Below, piece by piece: positions 1-6,412 of a DNA stretch of 7,711 nucleotides (position 1 is the stretch's first letter; each line of letters starts with the position of its first letter). A program made the position numbers and the translations under genes. A model generated the notes under the pieces. It was not told the DNA's origin. It worked only from the letters and a program-made list of their open reading frames with translations, and did not search any database. This DNA is from JACMJP01 sp046160675 (GTDB lineage Bacteria > Bacteroidota > Bacteroidia > Chitinophagales > BACL12), in assembly GCA_046160675.1 (NCBI GenBank), contig JBJXHH010000150.1, forward strand, positions 1 to 7,711, written 5' to 3'.

Positions 1-278
1 CTACCATCTTCATTGGGGGGAGTTGGCAAAGCAAGAAAAATGATATCTGAATTTTTTACAGCAAAATGCAGGTCAGTAGTAAACTCAAGATTTCCCTGCC
101 TGATGTTTCTTTGAAAAATAGTTTCCAATCCAGGCTCGTAAATGGGAATGATGCCTTTTTTCATCTGCTTTACTTTTGCAGAATCTATGTCCACACAAAT
201 CACTTGATTGCCTGTTTCAGCCAAACAAGTGCCTGTTACCAACCCGACATACCCGGTGCCAACAACTGAAAGTTTCAT
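1..278 (-). CDS. ugd: UDP-glucose/nucleotide-sugar 6-dehydrogenase, N-terminal part (cut by window edge)
   Basis: Reading from the ATG at 278-276 gives 92 codons that run off the left edge without a stop. The N-terminus is a Rossmann fold: the dinucleotide-binding motif GTGYVG lies at residues 7-12, and an aspartate at residue 30 ends the second strand (VICVDID), as expected for NAD binding. The family motifs IYEPGLE (residues 46-52) and PTPPNEDG (85-92) follow. These match the UDP-glucose/UDP-ManNAc dehydrogenase family, which oxidises C6 of a nucleotide sugar to the uronic acid with two NAD+, supplying cytoplasmic precursors for surface polysaccharide. The catalytic cysteine and the C-terminal substrate-binding domain are outside the window, so UDP-glucose versus another sugar cannot be decided. 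It lies 74 bases downstream of prfA on the same strand and is probably a separate unit. Confidence 0.88.
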   Translation of the reverse strand, partial: MKLSVVGTGYVGLVTGTCLAETGNQVICVDIDSAKVKQMKKGIIPIYEPGLETIFQRNIRQGNLEFTTDLHFAVKNSDIIFLALPTPPNEDG

Positions 279-282
279 GGGA

Positions 283-290
283 TAAAGATA
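283..290 (-). promoter_or_regulatory. weak candidate -7 promoter element for the nucleotide-sugar dehydrogenase gene
   Basis: On the minus strand this reads TATCTTTA, one mismatch (final G to A) from the Bacteroidota -7 consensus TAnnTTTG, four bases before the ATG. No TTG-type -33 element is visible at the usual 19-21 base spacing. If it is real, the transcript would be nearly leaderless. Confidence 0.22.
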
Positions 291-352
291 ATGAGTGCGG
301 AGGTGAATGGTAAGTTGTGAATTGGGAGTTTATTCATGAAATAATTACATAA

Positions 353-1429
353 TCATAAACTTCCTTCCTTCATCTTTTCTGCATTCTCTGCTAATTGAAG
401 TTTTTCTATTATTTCCCTTATATCCCCGTTCATGATAACAGGAAGGTTATAAACTGTAAGATTGATACGATGATCGGTAACCCTGCCCTGTGGGTAATTA
501 TAGGTTCTGATCTTGGCGGAACGATCCCCGGTACTTACGAGTGTTTTCCTTTGTTTTGAAATTTTATCGAGATGCTCCTGGTGAAATTTTTCATAGATCC
601 TGGTGCGTAAAACTTTCAATGCTTTCTCTTTGTTTTTGATCTGTGATCTTTCATCCTGGCATTCTGCAATAATACCGGTGGGTATATGCGTCATGCGTAC
701 GGCACTTTCTGTTTTGTTTACATGTTGCCCGCCGGCGCCGCTTGCACGAAACACATCAATCTTTACGTCCGTCATGTTTACTTCAACATCAACTTCTTCA
801 GCCTCCGGCAAAACCGCAACTGTTGCGGCGCTTGTATGTATACGCCCCTGGCTTTCTGTGTCAGGTACCCGCTGCACCCTGTGCACACCGCTTTCATATT
901 TCAAAGTACCGTATACATTGTCGCCTTCCACCTCCATCACAATTTCTTTAAAACCTCCTTTTTCACTTTCAGTCATACTCATCACTTCTGTTTTCCAACC
1001 CTGCGAGGAACAAAATCTTGAATACATTTTATAAAGATCCCCCGCAAAAATTCCTGCTTCATCACCACCTGTTCCGGCTCGTATTTCAAGGATTGCATTT
1101 TTTTCATCCTCCGGGTCTTTCGGAACAAGGAGTTCTTTGATTTTTTCTTCAAGAGTTGCTCTTTTTTCCTCCAGCTGTATGAGTTCATCTTTCGCCATTT
1201 GTTTTAGATCATCATCTCTCTCAGTATCTAAAATATTTTTTGAAAAAGTATAATTGTCAAGCACCTTCTTGTACTGCTCCAATGCTTCCACTACTGGCGT
1301 CATGTCCTTATAATCTTTATTCAGTGCCTTGTATTTTTTCATATCCCTGATCAGCTCAGGATCACTGAGTTGTTCCTGGATATTTAGCCAGCGTTCTTTT
1401 ATTGATTGAAGTTTCTCTATTAAATCCAT
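353..1429 (-). CDS. prfA: Peptide chain release factor 1 (RF1)
   Basis: This class I release factor recognises UAA and UAG in the ribosomal A site and triggers hydrolysis of peptidyl-tRNA. The 358-residue length is normal for RF1. The stop-codon reading tripeptide is PDT at residues 189-191, fitting the RF1 PxT pattern and not the SPF of RF2. The catalytic GGQ is at 233-235 inside GAGGQHVNKTESAVR; its glutamine is the usual target of PrmC methylation. The N-terminal ~100 residues are a charged helical domain. The ATG at 1429-1427 gives a standard N-terminus (MDLIEKLQSIKERW). There is no internal frameshift site of the RF2 kind. The gene is last in the block lutC-like, lpxH, exported protein, prfA, 42 bases after the preceding stop, with its own promoter candidate in that gap. 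No convincing terminator follows it. Confidence 0.98.
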   Translation of the reverse strand: MDLIEKLQSIKERWLNIQEQLSDPELIRDMKKYKALNKDYKDMTPVVEALEQYKKVLDNYTFSKNILDTERDDDLKQMAKDELIQLEEKRATLEEKIKELLVPKDPEDEKNAILEIRAGTGGDEAGIFAGDLYKMYSRFCSSQGWKTEVMSMTESEKGGFKEIVMEVEGDNVYGTLKYESGVHRVQRVPDTESQGRIHTSAATVAVLPEAEEVDVEVNMTDVKIDVFRASGAGGQHVNKTESAVRMTHIPTGIIAECQDERSQIKNKEKALKVLRTRIYEKFHQEHLDKISKQRKTLVSTGDRSAKIRTYNYPQGRVTDHRINLTVYNLPVIMNGDIREIIEKLQLAENAEKMKEGSL

Positions 1430-1448
1430 TGCTGAATTTTATATTGTA

Positions 1449-1456
1449 CAAAAATA
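1449..1456 (-). promoter_or_regulatory. candidate -7 promoter element for prfA
   Basis: On the minus strand this reads TATTTTTG, a full match to the Bacteroidota TAnnTTTG element. It ends 19 bases upstream of the prfA ATG, so a start about six bases downstream would give a leader near 13 nt. A TTG lies upstream, but only 11 bases away, shorter than the usual 19-21, so the -33 part is poor. It may let prfA be expressed independently of the upstream genes. Confidence 0.4.
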
Positions 1457-1471
1457 CTTTGAAAGGTCAAG

Positions 1472-2272
1472 CTAATAGTGGGTTGTGTAAACTGAGACGT
1501 ATTTGCCTGTACGCAAAAAGAGTTTGTCTCCGCTTATCTGTGCCTGTAATACATCTTCAGCAGGAAGTTTATAATACGTTGTATTATACAACGAACCTTG
1601 AGTGATGAACAGCATTCCAGATTTTACATACAAAAAATTCTTTTCTGTTATCTGCAAGAATCCTTCACTTTCAATATCCATTGCTGAAACATAGTTTGCA
1701 AAAACATCAAACAACAGGATTTCATTGCTTGTGCACTTTACATACACAGTGTTATTTTCAAACAGGAGTTGTTGCGGGATGTAGGGGTTGAAAAACATAT
1801 CAGTAAATGCTTCGCTTGCAAACAGGGTATTGCCCCTCTCATCAAGGGAAATGAGTTTATTACTGAGCTGGTCAAATATCCAGAACACATTATCTTGTTG
1901 CCCCGCACAAACTGTGGTTACAAGGTAATCTTTGTCGTCTGGTAATTGATTAAGTTTGAGTAATTGTATTGAAGACAAAGTATTGTCCAGCCAGGCAATT
2001 GTATTAAAGTCAGGATACAAGACCAAAACTTTCAGCGGATTGCTTACATCTATGTAAGAGGGTTTACCGAGTTGTTTATTACTAAATGTAAATGTTTCTT
2101 TTGTTTGCCATTCATATTTTACTATTTCATTTTCTACAGTGATGTAATAAATATTTTCCAGGTGATCTGTTGTGAAAAAAGAAGTCGCTACCTCAATTTG
2201 CAACACAAGGCTGTCAGATGCTTTCGCATATGAAGTGATGCAAAGAAAGGCTACAAGGAATTTACTTTTCAA
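1472..2272 (-). CDS. Uncharacterised exported protein, probably beta-rich, coupled to lpxH
   Basis: Function unknown. The 266-residue product begins with a likely Sec signal peptide: a lysine pair, a hydrophobic stretch at residues 5-15 and a probable cut after AKA (residues 16-18). No lipobox is evident, since the only nearby cysteine (11) lies within the hydrophobic core. The rest is made of short alternating hydrophobic strands (for example NIYYITVENEIVKYEW, NVFWIFDQLSNKLISLDERG), suggesting a beta-propeller-like periplasmic or outer-membrane-facing protein. A segment at 75-100 with DVSNPLKVLVLYPDFN and AWLDNTLS resembles a conserved uncharacterised Bacteroidota family I recognise by pattern only. 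The start is TTG: an in-frame stop lies three codons upstream, there is no downstream ATG before the mature region, and a later start would destroy the signal peptide. It overlaps the end of lpxH by 11 bases, so translational coupling is likely. Confidence 0.8.
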   Translation of the reverse strand: MKSKFLVAFLCITSYAKASDSLVLQIEVATSFFTTDHLENIYYITVENEIVKYEWQTKETFTFSNKQLGKPSYIDVSNPLKVLVLYPDFNTIAWLDNTLSSIQLLKLNQLPDDKDYLVTTVCAGQQDNVFWIFDQLSNKLISLDERGNTLFASEAFTDMFFNPYIPQQLLFENNTVYVKCTSNEILLFDVFANYVSAMDIESEGFLQITEKNFLYVKSGMLFITQGSLYNTTYYKLPAEDVLQAQISGDKLFLRTGKYVSVYTTHY

Positions 2273-3008
2273 AATATCTTACTTCTGTTTTTACGCCATC
2301 AAAAACTGCATAGCTGTTGTGTGTGATCCAATCCCCTAAATTAATAAATGTTACATTAGCGCTAAGCTGAATATTTAGGCAGATGTGCCGGTGCCCGAAA
2401 ATAAAATAGTCAATATGTTCTGATTTGAGTTTCTCTTTTGCAAATACTATTTGCCATTCTTTGTCTTCTCCAAGAAATTTTTCTTCTTCGTTCGCAAGCC
2501 GGCTGTTTTTTGAAAAATAATGCGCAACACTGAAGGCAATGCGGGGATGCAAAAGTGAAAACAACCATTGACAAAATCTGTTCTTAAATATTTTATTCAT
2601 GAATTTGTAACCTTTGTCACCCGGGCCTACACCATCACCATGCCCGATAAAAAAAAGTTTTCCATTTATCTCAATAGTGATTGGTTTATGATGTACAGGA
2701 ATATTCATTTCTTTCTCAAAATAATCGAACATCCAAAGATCATGATTTCCTGAAAACACCCGGATATCAACTCCTTTATCTTTTAACTCAGCCAGTTTGC
2801 CCAGGAGGCGGACATACCCTTTCGGAACAACATATTTATACTCAAACCAAAAATCAAAAAGGTCGCCTACCAGAAAAATTTGTTTTGCATCATTTGCTAT
2901 AAAGTCAAGCCAGCGCACAATTCTTTTCTCCCGTTCCAGGCTGTCAGCATGTGAGGGAATGCCGAGATGAAAATCAGATGCGAAGTAGGTATTATTGGCG
3001 CTGTTCAT
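2262..3008 (-). CDS. lpxH: UDP-2,3-diacylglucosamine pyrophosphatase (LpxH-type)
   Basis: This is a calcineurin-like metallophosphoesterase that most likely cleaves UDP-2,3-diacylglucosamine to 2,3-diacylglucosamine 1-phosphate (lipid X) and UMP, the fourth step of lipid A synthesis, at the inner face of the cytoplasmic membrane. The metal-binding motifs occur in order: SDFHLG with D12 and H14, GDLFDFW with D49 and D52, GNHD with N88, H89 and D90, IGHGDG with H123, and FGHRH with H206 and H208. The pattern and the 248-residue length fit LpxH (about 240 in E. coli). A helical, partly hydrophobic and basic insert at about 133-170 fits the membrane-associated lipid-binding cap of LpxH. The start codon is ATG, 17 bases inside the end of the upstream LUD gene, and the end overlaps the exported protein gene by 11 bases. 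Substrate is inferred from family; related phosphoesterases exist, but the motif set favours LpxH. Confidence 0.9.
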   Translation of the reverse strand: MNSANNTYFASDFHLGIPSHADSLEREKRIVRWLDFIANDAKQIFLVGDLFDFWFEYKYVVPKGYVRLLGKLAELKDKGVDIRVFSGNHDLWMFDYFEKEMNIPVHHKPITIEINGKLFFIGHGDGVGPGDKGYKFMNKIFKNRFCQWLFSLLHPRIAFSVAHYFSKNSRLANEEEKFLGEDKEWQIVFAKEKLKSEHIDYFIFGHRHICLNIQLSANVTFINLGDWITHNSYAVFDGVKTEVRYFEK

Positions 3009-3666
3009 CCATCCAATCTATTGGCCAGTTATCAATTAAAAAAACAAACACTGCCCTGGGGCCGTGGGCGCCAAGTACCAAAGTTTTTTCTATGTCTGCA
3101 GTTCTGCTTGGGCCTGTCGCAAGGTTGATCATACTTGGCATATTTCCATCATACTTCTTTCTCACAAGAGCAAACGCATCACTAATATCTGGCACTAATT
3201 GTTTTGTAGAGGCTACAACGATGTTGTAGGTCGGGTAGATAGGTAATGTTCTGCCGCTTGCCTGTTTGCTGGAGATAAGTATGCTCCCTGTTCTTGCTAC
3301 CAGTGCCTCACATAATACAATGCCCGCATCTGCTTTTGTGATGTCGGCGGAAGTTTCATAATGAATGAACTGGTGTTTATCAAACATGGTCTTTAATGTT
3401 TCCTCAAAACAAAAAACATTTTCCCAGCCACTTTGCAACACCAGTTCTTTAATGCTTTCCACACATTCTTTTTCGTTCTGGCAAAATACAAATTCTCCGT
3501 TCACATTCAGGAGTTCTTCGGCGAAGAGGATATCGAGCGGTTCATCCGGTACATTATAAATTGTATCAGTTGATTCGAGGTTTTGGTACGGCTGCTTAGT
3601 AGCATTCATGAGTGCATTGCGAATGCTGGTGAGCATGGTTTCCTTGCTGGAAGTGTTTTTCGCCAT
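2992..3666 (-). CDS. lutC: LUD domain protein, LutC/YkgG family
   Basis: This 224-residue protein belongs to the LUD (DUF162) family, whose best-known member LutC works with the iron-sulfur proteins LutA and LutB in oxidising L-lactate to pyruvate. Supporting segments are CEALVARTGSIL (119-130), YPTYNIVVAS (144-153) and the conserved C-terminal block TGPSRTADIEKTLVLGAHGP (184-203). No cysteine-rich ferredoxin domain is present. No lutA or lutB is visible in the window; the gene is followed by lpxH with a 17-base overlap, so a lactate role is a family inference. The position after ftsH is a gene order I associate with Bacteroidota. The ATG at 3666 keeps the segment SSKETMLTSIRNAL, which resembles family N-termini. 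A second ATG at 3636, preceded by AAGGAAACC, is an alternative start. The promoter candidate ends four bases before the first ATG, making its mRNA nearly leaderless. Confidence 0.88.
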   Translation of the reverse strand: MAKNTSSKETMLTSIRNALMNATKQPYQNLESTDTIYNVPDEPLDILFAEELLNVNGEFVFCQNEKECVESIKELVLQSGWENVFCFEETLKTMFDKHQFIHYETSADITKADAGIVLCEALVARTGSILISSKQASGRTLPIYPTYNIVVASTKQLVPDISDAFALVRKKYDGNMPSMINLATGPSRTADIEKTLVLGAHGPRAVFVFLIDNWPIDWMDEQRQ

Positions 3667-3670
3667 GCTG

Positions 3671-3678
3671 CAAAGGTA
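3671..3678 (-). promoter_or_regulatory. candidate -7 promoter element for the lutC-lpxH operon
   Basis: On the minus strand this reads TACCTTTG, an exact TAnnTTTG match, followed by CAGC and the ATG of the LUD gene. It lies downstream of the ftsH-side terminator, where the promoter of a new transcription unit is expected. No good -33 TTG is seen 19-21 bases upstream. Transcription would begin at or very near the ATG, giving a leaderless message, or start translation at the second ATG at 3636. Confidence 0.5.
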
Positions 3679-3710
3679 GCGGATTCAGCAGGAGTTTTCG
3701 GGGTTTATGC

Positions 3711-3744
3711 ACAAACAACAAGCCCCGCAGCTAAACGACGGGGC
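3711..3744 (-). terminator. Rho-independent terminator closing the rsfS-ftsH side
   Basis: On the minus strand a perfect 6-bp GC stem (GCCCCG at 3744-3739, CGGGGC at 3727-3722) with an 11-base loop is followed directly by the T-rich run TTGTTGTTTGT. The T-rich tract exists only on the minus-strand side, so the terminator serves transcription arriving from ftsH and separates it from the lutC-lpxH unit. It lies about 30 bases after the end of the decayed T9SS domain, so it may originally have ended that lost gene. Confidence 0.75.
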
Positions 3745-3774
3745 CTGGAGAGTCCTAAAATATATCTGCAAAAA

Positions 3775-3882
3775 TTACTTCTGAACTACAAGCTGGCTGA
3801 TGATTTTTATACCATTCATCTACAACACTACTTTATACACACCTTCCGGCAAGTTGCTTATACAGGCATAATCAGACAATAA
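3775..3882 (-). pseudogene. Remnant of a type IX secretion C-terminal sorting domain (type A-like)
   Basis: In the gap after ftsH, one minus-strand frame reads LLSDYACISNLPEGVYKVVL (3882-3823), then a TAG at 3822-3820, then MNGIKIISQLVVQK and a TAA at 3777-3775. The pattern NLPxGVYxVxL, then an NGxKIIxQ strand and a terminal VVQK, is that of the last 30-40 residues of the T9SS type A sorting domain, which targets Bacteroidota proteins for export through the Por/Spr machinery. It cannot be a working gene: the frame is blocked upstream by TGA at 3885-3883, 19 bases from the end of ftsH, and broken by the internal TAG, and the remaining piece lacks the cargo protein. It is not in the ftsH frame. 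I infer that a secreted-protein gene once lay here and was deleted up to the ftsH end. Chance resemblance is possible given the short length. Confidence 0.6.
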
Positions 3883-3901
3883 TCATCTTATTTTCAAACG
3901 G

Positions 3902-5941
3902 TCAATCTTTCTTCTCAGTATTTTCTTCTACAGTTATTACTGCCTCGGGTTTTTCTTCTTCATGCCCGTTCTCGCTGAAAGTTACTTCTTCATTCGCAAC
4001 TGTGTGTTCTTCTTTTTTATCATGCGGCCTTGGGCCTATGAGGCGTTCAAGATCTGCTTTGTAAATAATTTCTTTATCAAGCAGTTCTTTTGCCACAGAT
4101 TCAAGGTTTGCTTTTTTATCAAGCAGCAAATTTCTTGTACGGATATAGGCTTCATCAATGAGTTTACGTACTTCTTCATCAATCACTTTTGCCAGCTCTT
4201 CACTGTAAGGTTTGCTGAAACGGTAATCCTGGTTGGCATCGTAAAAAGAAACATTACCCACTTTTTTATTCATGCCGTAGATCGTTACCATTGCATAGGC
4301 CATCTTGGTGATGCGTTCAAGGTCATTCTGGGCGCCTGTACTAATACTTCCGAACACAATATCTTCTGCAGCCCGCCCGCCGAGTGTCATACACATCATA
4401 TCTGTAAGCTGTTCAGTAGTATATAAATACTGATCTTTCGGATTGTATTGCGCATAACCCAATGCAGCAACTCCACGGGGAACAATGGATACTTTCACCA
4501 GCGGATCAGCATGTTCAAGGAACCAACCGCAGATGGCATGCCCAGCTTCATGATAGGCAACAATTTTTTTCTCTTCAGGTGATATGAGTTTATTTCTCTT
4601 TTCTAATCCACCTATCACCCTGTCAATGGCATCATTAAAATCCTGCATCTCAACAAGTTTCTTTCCCCGCCTTGCGGCTATCAATGCTGCTTCGTTACAA
4701 ACGTTTGCGATCTCTGCGCCGGCAAAACCGGGAGTTTGCAAAGCAAGTTTGTGCGGGTCAACATCTTTAGAAAGTTTTATGAGTGGTTTCAGATGTACCT
4801 TAAATATTTGTTCCCTGCCGTTAAGATCGGGTTTGTCGATAGATATCTGTCTGTCGAACCTTCCGGGGCGAAGTAATGCGGGATCAAGCACATCAGGCCT
4901 GTTCGTTGCGGCCAGTATGATAACTCCTTTATCCGTTCCGAAACCATCCATCTCCACCAGCAACTGGTTCAAAGTATTTTCCCTTTCATCATTGCTTTGA
5001 ATCATGTTCTTTCCCCTTGCTCGGCCGATGGCGTCTATCTCATCAATGAAAATGATACATGGCGCTTTTTCCCTTGCCTGCTTGAAAAGATCTCTCACTC
5101 TTGAAGCTCCAACTCCCACAAACATCTCCACGAAATCAGATCCTGAAATACTGAAGAACGGAACCTGTGCTTCGCCGGCCATCGCTTTTGCTAAAAGTGT
5201 TTTTCCTGTACCAGGCGACCCGACAAGCAAAACACCTTTGGGAATTTTTCCGCCAAGCGATGTATATTTTTTCGGATTCTTTAGAAAGTCAACCACCTCC
5301 ATCACTTCTTCTTTTGCTTCATCAAGGCCTGCGACATCATTAAAGGTTACATTTACTTTTGTGTCTTTATCATACAGGTTGGCCTTGCTTTTTCCGATAT
5401 TAAAGATTTGACCACCACCACCCATGCCGCCACCGCCCATAGCCCTGCGCATGATGAACATCCAGATGGCAATAAGAATTACCAGTGGTAATATCCAACT
5501 GAGGAGAAATTTTGTCCAGTCGCTGCGATGTACAGATTGCGGAATAATGCGATCCTGTATGGCAATATTTTCTTGCATATCAGTGAGCCGCTCTTCAAAC
5601 TTTCCGTTCTGATCAATGTCCATCTTATATTGCGCTCCGGTTACAGGAACCTTATCTTTTACATAAGGCTCTTGTTTGAGGCTATCTGCTTTGATATAGA
5701 TTTCAGCAAACTCATTATTTACAATTATAATTTTGTCAATATGACCCTTCAGGAGCATGTCCTGGTAGAGTTTATTTTCCGTAATATCATTGCTTGGTGA
5801 TCCGCCGAAATTGAAAAAGTTCAACCCGATAATGAACAGCGCCATAGCAATATAAATCCAGTAGAAACTGAATTTTTTATTCGGGCCTTTTTGACTGTTT
5901 CCGCCCTTGGAATTGTTCTGATTTTTTTGTTCTGTACTCAT
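3902..5941 (-). CDS. ftsH: ATP-dependent zinc metalloprotease FtsH
   Basis: FtsH is a membrane-anchored hexameric AAA+ protease that extracts and degrades misfolded membrane proteins and short-lived cytosolic regulators. Domains in order: a basic, asparagine-rich N-terminus; membrane segment 1 at about 25-45; a periplasmic domain to about 142; membrane segment 2 at about 145-164; a glycine-rich linker (169-177, GGGGMGGGG); AAA+ module with Walker A GSPGTGKT (241-248), pore FVG (274-276), Walker B IIFIDEIDAIG (296-306) and arginine fingers R361 and R364; then the M41 peptidase with HEAGH (464-468) and third zinc ligand D540 in STGAQND. The acidic tail from about 641 to 679 is rich in glutamate and probably disordered. 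All catalytic residues are present. Walker A has serine where proline is more common, which should be harmless. The 679-residue length is typical for the phylum. It starts at ATG 25 bases after rsfS, with an A-rich weak ribosome site. Confidence 0.98.
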   Translation of the reverse strand: MSTEQKNQNNSKGGNSQKGPNKKFSFYWIYIAMALFIIGLNFFNFGGSPSNDITENKLYQDMLLKGHIDKIIIVNNEFAEIYIKADSLKQEPYVKDKVPVTGAQYKMDIDQNGKFEERLTDMQENIAIQDRIIPQSVHRSDWTKFLLSWILPLVILIAIWMFIMRRAMGGGGMGGGGQIFNIGKSKANLYDKDTKVNVTFNDVAGLDEAKEEVMEVVDFLKNPKKYTSLGGKIPKGVLLVGSPGTGKTLLAKAMAGEAQVPFFSISGSDFVEMFVGVGASRVRDLFKQAREKAPCIIFIDEIDAIGRARGKNMIQSNDERENTLNQLLVEMDGFGTDKGVIILAATNRPDVLDPALLRPGRFDRQISIDKPDLNGREQIFKVHLKPLIKLSKDVDPHKLALQTPGFAGAEIANVCNEAALIAARRGKKLVEMQDFNDAIDRVIGGLEKRNKLISPEEKKIVAYHEAGHAICGWFLEHADPLVKVSIVPRGVAALGYAQYNPKDQYLYTTEQLTDMMCMTLGGRAAEDIVFGSISTGAQNDLERITKMAYAMVTIYGMNKKVGNVSFYDANQDYRFSKPYSEELAKVIDEEVRKLIDEAYIRTRNLLLDKKANLESVAKELLDKEIIYKADLERLIGPRPHDKKEEHTVANEEVTFSENGHEEEKPEAVITVEENTEKKD

Positions 5942-5966
5942 TCTTTTACTTTCTAAAATTCTCTAT

Positions 5967-6377
5967 TCAGCTGTTTACTATTTTTTTAATCTGTGCATCA
6001 CTCCATAACTCCTCCAACTGATAAAATGTTCGTTTCTCCTTGTAGAATATGTGCACCACCGTATTTAAATAATCTATCAAAACCCATTCAGCATTAGCAA
6101 ATCCTTCTTTGCTGAAGGGGAGAAATCCTGTTTTCTGTTTCACGGAGTCTAATACATGATTTGCTATCGCCCTCACCTGTGTTGTATTGTCAGCATGGCA
6201 AATGATGAAATAATCTGTAATTGTATCCGGCACTTTTTGCAGGTCGAGCACTACGATATCTTCACCTTTTTTATCCTGGATACTCTCTATGACGACGTCT
6301 GCTAATGAATATTGTTCCCTGTCCGGTACTTTTTTCCGGGTGTTTTTTCTCACTCTGTTTTTACTAATATTGCTCAA
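5967..6377 (-). CDS. rsfS: Ribosomal silencing factor RsfS (Iojap/YbeB family)
   Basis: RsfS binds protein uL14 on the large ribosomal subunit and blocks joining with the small subunit, lowering translation during starvation. The domain begins near residue 23. Family signatures are IVVLDLQKVPDTITDYFIIC (41-60), TTQVRAIANHV (65-75), WVLIDYLNTVVHIF (98-111) and FYQLEELWSDA (118-128). The first ~20 residues are basic and variable, so the start is uncertain. The longest frame opens with TTG at 6377-6375, giving 136 residues. An in-frame GTG at 6353-6351 gives 128 residues and would fit the promoter candidate that overlaps the TTG. No in-frame ATG is available between the TTG and the conserved domain. 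The gene is first in the unit rsfS-ftsH (25-base gap) and divergent from birA. Confidence 0.95.
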   Translation of the reverse strand: MSNISKNRVRKNTRKKVPDREQYSLADVVIESIQDKKGEDIVVLDLQKVPDTITDYFIICHADNTTQVRAIANHVLDSVKQKTGFLPFSKEGFANAEWVLIDYLNTVVHIFYKEKRTFYQLEELWSDAQIKKIVNS

Positions 6378-6382
6378 AGTTA
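6375..6382 (-). promoter_or_regulatory. candidate -7 promoter element for rsfS-ftsH
   Basis: On the minus strand this reads TAACTTTG, an exact TAnnTTTG match in the short divergent gap. It shares its last three bases with the TTG that could start rsfS; if the promoter is real, transcription begins near 6369 and the GTG at 6353 becomes the better start. No clear -33 TTG is visible at the expected spacing; that region lies within the start of birA. Confidence 0.4.
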
Positions 6383-6386
6383 CAAA

Positions 6387-6394
6387 TTCTTTTG
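6387..6394 (+). promoter_or_regulatory. weak candidate -7 promoter element for birA
   Basis: On the plus strand this reads TTCTTTTG, one mismatch from TAnnTTTG, 18 bases before the birA ATG, giving a leader of about 12 nt. No convincing -33 element is seen. It lies back to back with the rsfS candidate, only four bases away. Confidence 0.22.
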
Positions 6395-6412
6395 CGCCCT
6401 GCCATACATACC

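Noticed and set aside
241..244. Ser for Pro in the FtsH Walker A (residue 242 of the protein; coordinates here are residue numbers)
   Set aside because: The essential G-x-x-x-x-G-K-T residues are all present and the rest of the ATPase is intact; a tolerated variant, not a defect.
329..343. A/T-only hairpin TTATT-CATGA-AATAA downstream of prfA
   Set aside because: Five A-T pairs with no T-rich tail in the prfA direction; not a credible terminator.
603..1034. 143-codon plus-strand open frame inside prfA, with others nested at 686-1021 and 742-951
   Set aside because: Antisense shadow of a well-conserved gene; low-complexity Ser/Thr/Cys composition typical of reverse-strand frames.
3583..3882. 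99-codon plus-strand open frame across the lutC start and the ftsH-lutC gap
   Set aside because: It is antisense to the lutC N-terminus, has no recognisable domain, and runs through the minus-strand terminator; the sorting-domain signal is on the other strand.
3962..5411. Long plus-strand frames (3962-4426, 4584-5000, 5004-5411) opposite ftsH
   Set aside because: Shadows of the intact, strongly conserved ftsH coding strand; no motifs or start signals.
5424..5460. Glycine-codon repeats in ftsH (GGGGMGGGG)
   Set aside because: A normal flexible linker between membrane segment 2 and the AAA+ module in Bacteroidota FtsH, not a mobile or regulatory repeat.
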